DNA of 64,000 nucleotides from Streptomyces katrae (GTDB lineage: Bacteria > Actinomycetota > Actinomycetes > Streptomycetales > Streptomycetaceae), in contig NZ_CP020042.1 of the NCBI RefSeq assembly GCF_002028425.1, positions 4,253,560 through 4,317,559 of the forward strand. The letters run 5' to 3'. The notes beneath the pieces are model-generated. The model was not told the origin of the DNA, made no database searches, and saw only the letters and a list, made by a program, of their open reading frames with translations. The translations under genes and the position numbers were made by a program. This document shows, piece after piece, positions 1-7,173 of this stretch (the first letter of the stretch is position 1; each line of letters begins with the position of its first letter).

Positions 1-633
1 CGGATCCCGGATCCGCTGATCCGCTCCGAGCGCCGGATCGACCCGGAGCAGGAGGTGATACTGGCCGACTCGGTGGGGCTGGCGCTGATGGTGGTGATGG
101 AGTCGCTGTCGCCGGCGGAGCGGCTGGCGTTCGTCCTGCACGACATGTTCGCGGTGCCGTTCGAGGAGATCGCCCCGCTGGTCGAGAAGACCTCGGCGGC
201 GACCCGTCAGCTGGCGAGTCGGGCCCGCCGCAAGGTGCAGGGCCAGGCCCCGGCTCCGGACAAGGACCTCGCGCGCCAGCGGGAGGCGGTGGACGCGTTC
301 TTCGCGGCCGCGCGGGACGGGCAGTTCGAGGCGCTGCTGTCGGTGCTCGACCCGGACGTGGTGCTGCGTTCGGACGGCGGGGCCGCAGGTGCGCTCACCG
401 TGGTGCTCACCGGTGCGCGGACGGTGGCGGGCCAGGCGGTCACGTACAGCTCGCTGGTGCCGTTCGTCCGCCCGGCGCTGATCAACGGCGCCGCGGGGGT
501 CGTGGTGGTCCGCAAGGACCGGGCCGTGTCGGTCATGGCCTTCACGGTCGTGGAGGGGCGGATCGTCGCGATCGACGTCCTGTCGGACCCGGAGCGCCTG
601 GGCGCCCTGGACCTGACGGCCCTGGAGGACTGA
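1..633 (+). CDS. ECF41-type RNA polymerase sigma factor, 5' end missing
   Basis: The reading frame is open from base 1, so the gene begins upstream of the window. The visible part carries sigma-70 region 4 (from LSPAERLAFVLHDMF to ATRQLASRARRKV), which binds the -35 element. It is followed by a SnoaL-like domain of about 110 residues (AFFAAARDGQFEALL onward), with the Asp-Gly-Gly stretch seen in ECF41 sigma factors. In that family the extension works as a built-in regulator instead of a separate anti-sigma factor. The gene converges on a DoxX-like gene. ECF41 factors usually sit beside a redox or membrane target gene, so the neighbour may be the target; that is inference. Confidence 0.9.
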   Translation, partial: RIPDPLIRSERRIDPEQEVILADSVGLALMVVMESLSPAERLAFVLHDMFAVPFEEIAPLVEKTSAATRQLASRARRKVQGQAPAPDKDLARQREAVDAFFAAARDGQFEALLSVLDPDVVLRSDGGAAGALTVVLTGARTVAGQAVTYSSLVPFVRPALINGAAGVVVVRKDRAVSVMAFTVVEGRIVAIDVLSDPERLGALDLTALED

Positions 634-682
634 GGTCCCGCTGTTTCCGGGGCCCGGGCCGCCGCCGGCCCCGGCCCCGGTC

Positions 683-1021
683 TCAGACCAGGGCCAGAAC
701 GGCGGCGGCGGGGGCGGCGTAGATCAGCGGGAAGGCGACGTGCGCGTACGAGCGGGCCCGCAGGACGGTGATGACGGCGCCGGTGAAGTAGAGGACCAGA
801 CCGATCGCGGCGGCGATCCCGATGGCGGGGACGGCGAAGCCGGCGAGGAGACCGAGGGCTCCGGCGACCTTGGCGGTACCGAGGAAGGTCCACATCCCCT
901 TCGGGACGCCGTACTCGACGAGCGGCTCGGTGACGAACGTGGCGCCGCGGAAGATCGAGATTCCGGAGAACCCGGCCATGAAGGCGGCGACGAGGGTGAT
1001 GACGGTGGCGGTGGTGGACAT
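683..1021 (-). CDS. DoxX-like small membrane protein
   Basis: This 112-residue protein has four hydrophobic segments. It carries the DoxX-like pattern of a first helix ending in FSGISIFRG, a GTAKVAGALGLLAG helix and a final helix rich in Ala and Pro. DoxX-family proteins are small integral membrane proteins linked to redox stress; the exact reaction is unknown. The ATG at 1021 has a GAAGGAG ribosome site seven bases upstream. It faces the ECF41 sigma gene tail to tail, 49 bp away, a pairing often seen for ECF41 factors and their targets. Confidence 0.85.
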   Translation of the reverse strand: MSTTATVITLVAAFMAGFSGISIFRGATFVTEPLVEYGVPKGMWTFLGTAKVAGALGLLAGFAVPAIGIAAAIGLVLYFTGAVITVLRARSYAHVAFPLIYAAPAAAVLALV

Positions 1022-1147
1022 CGGGGGCTCCTTCGGTTCGGTCTGCGTCGTCGTCGCTCTCTCGCGTCCGACACCCCTCTGACCCGCGCCCGCCCCCGGG
1101 TGTGACAGCCCGCCGAAAAGCTTTTCCCGGGCCAGCTGTGACTGAGC

Positions 1148-2107
1148 ATGGTGGAGATCGCCGTCCGAACAGGGCTTGTCGAGCCGACCCCCGTTCGAAA
1201 TCGCACCCCCGTTCGCCTTCTGCGCGACCTAGACGAGCAGCGGTTCGACGCGTTCGCCCGCGCCACTCGCCTCACGCATGACGAGGTCCAGGGGTTGCTG
1301 ACTGCGCCGCTGGGCGAGCGCTACGGCCCGCTGAACGCACGTCTGCTGGCTGAGTTCCGTACGCCCACGAGAATGGTCCACAACAACCGCTGGGCTCTCA
1401 CCAAGGCGACCCGGTACTGCCCGCGATGCCTCTCCGGCGACGGAACCGAGATCGAACAGCGCCACGGTGGGCGCTGGCGCCGGTCTTGGAGAATGCCTCT
1501 CGTCTTCGCCTGCCTACGACATCAGCGCCTGCTGCTGTCCGGCTACCCTCGCTGCGGCCAGGACATCTACGCAGCCCGGGCGGCAGCCTGATCGCCCGAG
1601 CATCCGAGGGCGGGGCTCCACCCCACCCAGTGCAGAGCCATCCTGCCCGGCACACGAGCGATCTTCGGGGCCAACCTGGCCGGAGGCGAGGCGGACCGAC
1701 ATCCACACGCTCCCTCCACTGTCGCCGCGATGCTGAGACTTCAGCACTACTTCGACGGGCTCTTGGACCCCGATGGCCCTAAGGAAGTGGGCAGTTTCGG
1801 CTGGCTGATTCCTGCGGCCCAGTACTTCGTCGACCTCCGCGCCGTGAGCGCGCTGATCTTCATGACGTGGCCCCGCGCCAGGGAATTCGCCGACGTGGAG
1901 GCTCTGGCCGTGCTGGTCGACCAGACGCCAGTTTTCGTTCCGATGCTCGAACCGCCGCCCCCGGGCGCGCGGCGGGTGCTGCCGGACCCGGTCGAGCGAA
2001 CACATCTCCCCAGGTGGGATGGTCGTCCGGAAGACCTGGCGCGAACCTGCCTGCAAGACCTGGGGCCGGCCGTGACCGCCCCGGACCCGCTGGGGCTGCT
2101 GCAGTAG
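1148..2107 (+). pseudogene. TniQ-like transposition protein, broken
   Basis: Residues 1-147 of the first frame contain a TniQ-type zinc-binding pattern: W-x-L, then YCPRCL, then a CLRHQRLLL stretch and a second cysteine (YPRC). The reading is stopped by a TGA at 1589-1591. The same frame then resumes with more family-like sequence (around HPTQCRAILPGTR, then LQHYFDGLL, then YFVDLRAVSALIFMTWPRA) and ends at 2107. The beginning also looks truncated. TniQ proteins act in target selection of Tn7/Tn5053-like transposition, and Streptomyces carry many domesticated copies. An alternative is a local double frameshift around 1560-1620. It lies at the edge of an accessory patch. Confidence 0.7.
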
Positions 2108-2228
2108 TACGCCGGGCAATAAGAGTCATACCTGCTCCCGTGCAGCCGCACCGCTGCGACCGGCCGGTACCGGAGCGGCGCCGGCCGGGGGCGGAGTTCT
2201 TGACCCGTGTTCAGGTCGGCTGGTCCGC

Positions 2229-2852
2229 CTATGAGACGGCTGCCCGCGTGTTCTGGCCTGGAAGCGGCGGCCTCGGGTTCACCTTGTGGCATGCACACAG
2301 GCAGGTTTCAGAGTTATTCGTATGGAACCTCAGCTTCTTCCTGGAATCTTCGTCGGAGGTCGCTGCGAGGGACCTGCAAAGCTCACCGAAGGAGTCGACA
2401 TACGCGCCGTCGAAGACGGGGTCTTTCTTGTCGGACTCCGTCAGCTTCGCTCTGATCTCGTGAAATGTGCAGACATACTCCTGGACGTGCGTCCGGATCT
2501 GATTGTCCAGGATGGTCAATGCGATGTCATGCGCGTTGCCGTTCTCCTCAAGGAGAACCTTCCGGCCGGCGTGCAGGCGCTCGAAGCGCCATAGCATCGC
2601 GAAGTATGCGCACATCACGTCGCCGCGCTCACCTCCCTTCGATGAGATAGACCTGTTCTGCCAGTGGATGGTGCCCAGGGTATGGCGGTCCTTGATGGCG
2701 GAGTCGCTAATGAGTTCGCCGTGGAGATTTCGAGCGATCTCAAGGCGCGTTATCTGACGTTGCCTGCGATTGAGGCGTACGGAGATGTAGAGGGCAACGA
2801 TGGCGACGATGAAGGAGCCTACCGGTGCTCCGTAACGAACGAGGTCAGTCAT
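2229..2852 (-). CDS. Hypothetical membrane-anchored protein
   Basis: This 207-residue protein starts with one hydrophobic segment (about residues 10-27, VGSFIVAIVALYISVRL). A basic stretch (RLNRRQRQITRLE) follows, then a soluble, mostly helical domain with no motif I recognise. The layout predicts a single membrane anchor with the bulk in the cytoplasm. Base composition is visibly more AT-rich than the flanking core genes, which fits acquisition. A strong terminator at 2891-2930 separates it from the genes upstream on the same strand, so it probably has its own promoter. Confidence 0.7.
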   Translation of the reverse strand: MTDLVRYGAPVGSFIVAIVALYISVRLNRRQRQITRLEIARNLHGELISDSAIKDRHTLGTIHWQNRSISSKGGERGDVMCAYFAMLWRFERLHAGRKVLLEENGNAHDIALTILDNQIRTHVQEYVCTFHEIRAKLTESDKKDPVFDGAYVDSFGELCRSLAATSDEDSRKKLRFHTNNSETCLCACHKVNPRPPLPGQNTRAAVS

Positions 2853-2890
2853 TTACCTGTCTGCCTTTCTTTCCGGCTTTGTCTTGGCCC

Positions 2891-2930
2891 CCGTCCGTCG
2901 GAGCCACCGAGTGGTGGCTCCGACGGACGG
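2891..2930 (-). terminator. Strong intrinsic terminator
   Basis: A perfect 18-bp inverted repeat (2891-2908 with 2913-2930) has a 4-base loop. It lies 21 bp after the stop of the 41-residue zinc-finger peptide gene, so it most likely ends the transcript that begins with the secreted protein gene at 3752. Confidence 0.85.
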
Positions 2931-2951
2931 GCTGGTGTGCTCGCGCCCTGG

Positions 2952-3077
2952 TTAGCCGCGGCCGTTACATGCCTTGCAGTCGCCGCTACCGCGGCAGCTG
3001 TCGCACTTCCAGACGCCCTGGAATCCGGAGCCGCCGCAGGTCGTGCACTTGCCGTCGCCGTTGCATCGCTGGCACAT
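2952..3077 (-). CDS. 41-residue peptide made of four DnaJ-type zinc-finger repeats
   Basis: This short gene starts with ATG at 3077 behind a clear GGAAGGA ribosome site six bases away and ends in TAA at 2952. Four CxxCxGxG repeats make up most of the protein: cysteines 2/5, 11/14, 25/28 and 34/37, each followed by the Gly-x-Gly tail. This is the pattern of the DnaJ cysteine-rich domain, which binds two zinc ions by pairing repeats 1 with 4 and 2 with 3. There is no J domain and no substrate-binding domain. It lies 66 bp after the secreted protein gene on the same strand and before a strong terminator, so the two probably form an operon. A role as a free zinc or redox chaperone is inference. 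Confidence 0.85.
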   Translation of the reverse strand: MCQRCNGDGKCTTCGGSGFQGVWKCDSCRGSGDCKACNGRG

Positions 3078-3143
3078 AGTCAGTCCTTCCTCATCTCGAT
3101 GTGGTTCGGGACGGGCGAGACACGCCCGCCGGTCGGATTCGTG

Positions 3144-3752
3144 TCACAGGTTGTGCGTCGCACCCCAGCCGAACTTCGGCAGGAGGTCGTTGTAGTAGTG
3201 GTTCGGGAACAGGGAGATGCCCAGCGGTTTCGGGTCGGGCAGGTGAGCCGTGTTGTTCAGCCAGGGGCTGTAGGCGTGGAAGATGTCCACGCTTTTGGTC
3301 AGGCAGTTGTTCCAGGCCAGGTTGTAGCCGTTCGTCGCGCTCGTACGGGCCGCCCGCTGCGCCTTGGCCGCGTCGGCGGACGGCGTGCTGAGGCACCGGT
3401 ACTTCACGTACCGCTGATTGCCGCTGTGCCGGGTCTTGAAGTTGTTGAGCATGGCGGTCCAGGACCCCGTGGCGATGAAGGTCTTCTTGGGCTCGCCGCT
3501 GTCGCCCTCGGTAGCGCCGAAGGTCCAGGTGCTGCTGGTGCCGTTGCGGAAGGCCCAGCCGATGTGGCCGACCGGTGCGGCGGGACCGCCGCGGTCGAGG
3601 TCGACGGAGTTCGGCGCCAGGACCAGGCACACCTGGCCTGCGCTGGCGGCTTCGGCGCTGCCAGCGGCGATCACCGGCGCGACCGTGCCGATGAGCGCCG
3701 CCGCGAGCAGGACCAGGACTGTGCGATGCTTCCGGAACCTCGATCGGGGCAT
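3144..3752 (-). CDS. Secreted protein, possible permuted papain-like hydrolase
   Basis: The 202 residues begin with a Sec signal peptide: basic RKHR, then a hydrophobic core at about 11-30, with cleavage probably near AEAASA. The mature part has a GHIGWAF motif with His63, a middle section with Cys120, and YNLAWNNCLTK with Cys150 at the start of a likely helix. A His on an early strand and a Cys heading a later helix is the order found in circularly permuted NlpC/P60 and LRAT-like hydrolases. I infer that fold but do not recognise the exact family. It is followed by the 41-residue zinc-finger peptide gene. Confidence 0.7.
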   Translation of the reverse strand: MPRSRFRKHRTVLVLLAAALIGTVAPVIAAGSAEAASAGQVCLVLAPNSVDLDRGGPAAPVGHIGWAFRNGTSSTWTFGATEGDSGEPKKTFIATGSWTAMLNNFKTRHSGNQRYVKYRCLSTPSADAAKAQRAARTSATNGYNLAWNNCLTKSVDIFHAYSPWLNNTAHLPDPKPLGISLFPNHYYNDLLPKFGWGATHNL

Positions 3753-3949
3753 GGGTGGTTCTCCCTTCAGGGGTCGGGAATTGATGGCGGATCAGCCAAG
3801 TCGTGTCCGCCGCAATCCACCCTGATGGCAGGCAGCGGCCTACTCCAGACCCCTCGGCCGACAGCCGGTTGCACTGCTAGTTGCATGACCAGTGACCTGC
3901 TGTTTCATCACCGGAGTGCAAGAAGTCGCGCGGGGAAGGGAACATCGGT

Positions 3950-5341
3950 ATGGAGGAGCAGAAGGCGGAGGAGCCGGACTTCATCGACTCGGCCCACGCT
4001 CTGGTCCAGGCCCTGGACGCATGGGCAGGCTGCCTGGGAAGGGTGCTGAACGATCGTCTGCCCTCTCGCCCCGCTCTCCTCGGCAGGCTGAAGCACACAG
4101 AGCCGACGATCGACGGCCCACTCCTGACTCAGTGGCTCAAAGGGCGCAACATGCTGCTGGAGAAGAGGGCACGGGGCGGACGGGTGCCGGACGCCCAGGA
4201 CGCGAGCAACCTGGCGGCAGTCTTCTTGCCTCCCGCCCGGCAGCACGGCCAACAGCTGCTGCGCCTCGCCACGGAGATCCAGACCCACAAGCGACGGCTT
4301 GAGCAGCTCGTGGGAAGGGAATGGCGCAAGGCCGTAATCGACGCTCTCTCAGCCCAGCCTGCTTCAGCGCGCCCGGCCCCAGGAACATCAGCCCAGTCCA
4401 GCGCGGAGACCAACGAGCCCGCCTACAGCGCAGTGGAGGGATCTACCTCCACGGAGAGCGAAGGCGGTGGGCAGCCTGCCTACGCCTCGGCCCCGCTCTC
4501 CGAAGCAGGCCCCATCCTCGACCAAGACGTCCTAGGCCCGCACGCCATGCCGGGATCAACTGCTCCGGGGACGGGAGCAGAGCACAAAAATCGCAGCTTC
4601 GGGGAGCCACCCCGCGACAATGTGATGGAGGAAGCCCAACCCCCCGCCGCAGACGGGACAGAGGATCAAAGCCCCGGCCCGCACCCTCCTTCAGACCTGC
4701 GCCGCAGGCCACCCCGCCGCCTGACAACCCACGTTGTGCTCGTCGGCGCCGCAATCACTGTAATCCTGGCAGGCACGGCCGCAGCCAGCTGGTACGGCAG
4801 CGGAGACAAACCCCGATCGACACCCCAGGCTGCTGCTCCCGTCCCGGCGCTCCCCGGCGGGGCTTCCCCGGCCCCAAGTGCTGCCGCAGTGGCAACGCTC
4901 CATTCCGAGCAGCCAGGCTTGGAAAAGGGAACCCTCGGCGACGACAGCCGTTGCAGCGCTCCGATCCAGGGCCCCGACGCGGTGCAGTGGAGGTCGTGCA
5001 TGCGGGTCGAACCTACACGCGTCACCTTCGCAATCAAGATCACAAATCTGGGTCAGGGGCCCGTGAGCCTGAAGATCCGCCTGCAATACACCCAGGGCGG
5101 CGGCGGGCCGGTTTTCCGCGACTGCCCCGGAGCGCCGTCGGCATATTTACTGACCGTTCCGGCCGCAAGCACGGTTATCACGGACCAAGGGCAGTGCGCC
5201 GTTCCTCGTGCCGACCGCTCGCTTGCCTACTCGGCGGCCGGCTGGGTGCTCGCTGCAGATGCCACAGACGGCTCCTACCGCCTCTCCCCAGCCGCGAACG
5301 TGTATGCCGATCACACGATCTGGAAGCCTGATCTGCTGTAG
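3950..5341 (+). CDS. Single-pass membrane protein with extracellular domain and a TTA codon
   Basis: The 463-residue protein has a helical cytoplasmic N-terminus (about 1-135), with a segment like a small DNA- or protein-binding helical domain. A long Pro/Ala/Ser-rich linker (about 136-258) follows, then one membrane helix (about 260-281, VVLVGAAITVILAGTAAAS) and an outer domain. The outer part has cysteines at DDSRCSAP, RSCMRV, FRDCPG and QGQCAV and looks like a beta-sandwich (TFAIKITNLGQGPVSLKIRLQYT). Codon 400 at 5147-5149 is TTA, so full translation should need the bldA tRNA. The family is not recognised. The layout suggests a surface sensor or anchor. Confidence 0.7.
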   Translation: MEEQKAEEPDFIDSAHALVQALDAWAGCLGRVLNDRLPSRPALLGRLKHTEPTIDGPLLTQWLKGRNMLLEKRARGGRVPDAQDASNLAAVFLPPARQHGQQLLRLATEIQTHKRRLEQLVGREWRKAVIDALSAQPASARPAPGTSAQSSAETNEPAYSAVEGSTSTESEGGGQPAYASAPLSEAGPILDQDVLGPHAMPGSTAPGTGAEHKNRSFGEPPRDNVMEEAQPPAADGTEDQSPGPHPPSDLRRRPPRRLTTHVVLVGAAITVILAGTAAASWYGSGDKPRSTPQAAAPVPALPGGASPAPSAAAVATLHSEQPGLEKGTLGDDSRCSAPIQGPDAVQWRSCMRVEPTRVTFAIKITNLGQGPVSLKIRLQYTQGGGGPVFRDCPGAPSAYLLTVPAASTVITDQGQCAVPRADRSLAYSAAGWVLAADATDGSYRLSPAANVYADHTIWKPDLL

Positions 5342-5658
5342 GCGGCCGAAGCCTCGATGCCCGTCCCGGTGATCTCGATCTATCTGCGGCGCCAGGGGTG
5401 GGTCTCGTTCCCGCTGCGGATCGTCAGCATGAACCGATCCAAGAGCATGATGGCCATGGGCGACATCATCGCTCGCGGACCGATCCCCAAGGGGGCAGCG
5501 GAGCGTGCTCGGAGGGGTATCGCCGACGCGCGCGGTGACAGCTGTCCTGCTCAAGTGACAGCTAGCGTGCTCAGGCACACCGGCCGGCCGCCCCCCGGGT
5601 GGGTGCTTCTGCAAGCAGGGTGCTTGCAATAGTTAGCAAAGTGCGGCAGGATCGGAGC
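5342..5658. promoter_or_regulatory. Intergenic region with a candidate operator at 5611-5627
   Basis: No convincing gene is visible in these 317 bases. Near the right end, GCAAGCA and TGCTTGC (5611-5627) form a perfect 7-bp inverted repeat with a 3-base spacer, followed by TTGCAATAGTTAGCAA. The site lies 31 bp upstream of the XRE regulator start. Its position suggests autoregulation by that protein; this is inference. Confidence 0.45.
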
Positions 5659-6111
5659 ATGGCATCGCTCAACGTCGGGAACCTCGGCGAATACCTCCGC
5701 GAGCAGCGGCGGCAGGCCCAGCTGTCGCTGCGGCAGCTCGCCGATGCGGCGGGGGTGTCGAACCCGTACCTGAGCCAGATCGAGCGCGGGCTGCGCAAGC
5801 CGAGCGCGGACATCCTCCAGCAGCTGGCCAAGGCGCTGCGGATCTCCGCCGAGACCCTGTACGTGCAGGCCGGGATCCTCGACGAGCGGGACCGGGACGA
5901 GGTGGAGACGCGGGCCGTCATCCTCTCCGACCCGTCGATCAACGAGCGGCAGAAGCAGGTGCTGCTCCAGATCTACGACGCGTTCCGCAAGGAGAACGCG
6001 GCGGAGGCCGACCAGGCCCCCGGCGCCGATGCCGATGACGATGCCGGAGCCGATGCCGACGCGGCTGCCGGTACCCGTGCCGACGACGGCGCGGTGCCAC
6101 CCACGAACTGA
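5659..6111 (+). CDS. XRE-family helix-turn-helix regulator
   Basis: The 150-residue protein starts at ATG 5659 behind AGGATCGGAG. Residues 9-64 form a Cro/C1-type helix-turn-helix (LGEYLREQRRQAQLSLRQL, then GVSNPYLSQIERG). The middle (DERDRDEVETRAVILSD) and INERQKQVLLQIYDAF are typical of a conserved actinobacterial regulator. The tail is Asp/Ala-rich and low in complexity. An earlier in-frame start at 5599 is less likely because it would run through the candidate operator and lacks a ribosome site. The next gene (HbhA-like) begins 22 bp later, so they are probably co-transcribed. Confidence 0.9.
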   Translation: MASLNVGNLGEYLREQRRQAQLSLRQLADAAGVSNPYLSQIERGLRKPSADILQQLAKALRISAETLYVQAGILDERDRDEVETRAVILSDPSINERQKQVLLQIYDAFRKENAAEADQAPGADADDDAGADADAAAGTRADDGAVPPTN

Positions 6112-6133
6112 CCGGATCCGGGAGGACCCGCAC

Positions 6134-6715
6134 ATGGCCATCGCCGATGACCTGAAGAAGACCCTCACCGACCCCACCCCCCTCTACTTCGCCGCCGGTA
6201 CCGCCGACCTGGCCCTTCAGCAGGCCAAGAAGGTGCCCGGCCTGATCGAGCAGCTGCGTGCCGAGGCCCCGGCCCGGATCGAGGCCGTGCTCGACACCGA
6301 TCCCAAGGTCGTGCAGGAGAAGGCCAAGGTGGCCCAGGAGGCCGTCACGGCCCGGGTCGTCGAGGTCTTCGGGGCGATCGACCCGAAGAAGCTGGGCGAG
6401 ACCGCCCAGGACCTGGCGCTGCGCGGGGTCGGCGTGGCCGCCGAGTACGCCGTCCGGGCCAAGGAGACCTACGACAAGGTCGCCGAGCACGGCGAGCAGG
6501 CCGTCCGCGCCTGGCGCGGCGAGGTCGCCGACGAGATCGTGGACATCGCCGAGATCGTCGAGCCGGAGCCCGCGCGGGCGACGCAGGACGCTCCGGCCGA
6601 GAGCGCCGGGGCCGAGGCCTCCGCCGAGGCCGGGGACAAGCCCGCCGCGAAGAAGCCCGCGGCGCGCCGCAACGGGACCAGGAAGGCCGCCGCCGAGGCC
6701 TCCGAGGAGAGCTGA
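6134..6715 (+). CDS. Heparin-binding haemagglutinin-like (HbhA-like) protein
   Basis: The 193 residues begin with MAIADDLKKTLTDPTPLYFAAG, close to the actinobacterial HbhA-like family. A long helical, coiled-coil-prone region follows (about 20-150), ending in a Lys/Ala/Pro-rich tail (DKPAAKKPAARRNG). In Mycobacterium the Lys-rich tail binds sulfated sugars. In Streptomyces the role is unclear and may be structural at the membrane. ATG 6134 has a GGAGGA site seven bases upstream. It follows the XRE regulator by 22 bp. Confidence 0.8.
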   Translation: MAIADDLKKTLTDPTPLYFAAGTADLALQQAKKVPGLIEQLRAEAPARIEAVLDTDPKVVQEKAKVAQEAVTARVVEVFGAIDPKKLGETAQDLALRGVGVAAEYAVRAKETYDKVAEHGEQAVRAWRGEVADEIVDIAEIVEPEPARATQDAPAESAGAEASAEAGDKPAAKKPAARRNGTRKAAAEASEES

Positions 6716-6831
6716 CCCGTCCGGGGTCGAACCGGGCACCCGCGGGGTGTCCGGTTCGTTCTCGTTTCGGAAGGCCGATCGGACGGTAGCGTGGAGTCGG
6801 AAGTGCTGGACGCGAGAAGGCGGTCGAGACG

Positions 6832-7173
6832 ATGCTGATGCAGGGGTTCGATGACGGGGTCCTCCCGTTGCTCGGTTACGCCATGCTGGCGCTCGCCGTC
6901 GTGGCCTTCGTGCTCGCGCTGCTGGCGCGCGAGGACGCCTACCGGGCGGCGGACAAGCAGACCAAGACCTTCTGGCTGGTCATCCTGGGTGTCACGGTCC
7001 TGGTGGACTTCTTCCTCGGGATGCTGTTCCTGCAGATCGCGGGCCTGGTGGCGACCATCGTGTTCTTCGTCGACGTCCGCCCCGCGCTCAAGCAGGTCTC
7101 GGGCGGAGGCGACCGGCGCCGCGGCGGCAGCAGCAGCGACGGCCCGTACGGTCCCTACAACGGCGGCCGCTAG
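6832..7173 (+). CDS. DUF2516 family membrane protein
   Basis: The 113 residues contain three hydrophobic segments: about 13-34, then TFWLVILGVTVLVDFFLGMLF, then IAGLVATIVFFVDVRPAL. A glycine- and arginine-rich soluble tail follows. The order and spacing match the actinobacterial DUF2516 family of unknown function, which commonly follows this XRE and HbhA-like pair. The stop codon overlaps the stop of the opposing phosphatase gene by four bases. Confidence 0.85.
   Translation: MLMQGFDDGVLPLLGYAMLALAVVAFVLALLAREDAYRAADKQTKTFWLVILGVTVLVDFFLGMLFLQIAGLVATIVFFVDVRPALKQVSGGGDRRRGGSSSDGPYGPYNGGR

Noticed and set aside
5357..5632. 91-codon ORF between the TTA-containing gene and the XRE regulator
   Set aside because: It covers the candidate operator, has no clear ribosome site and shows no protein-like pattern.
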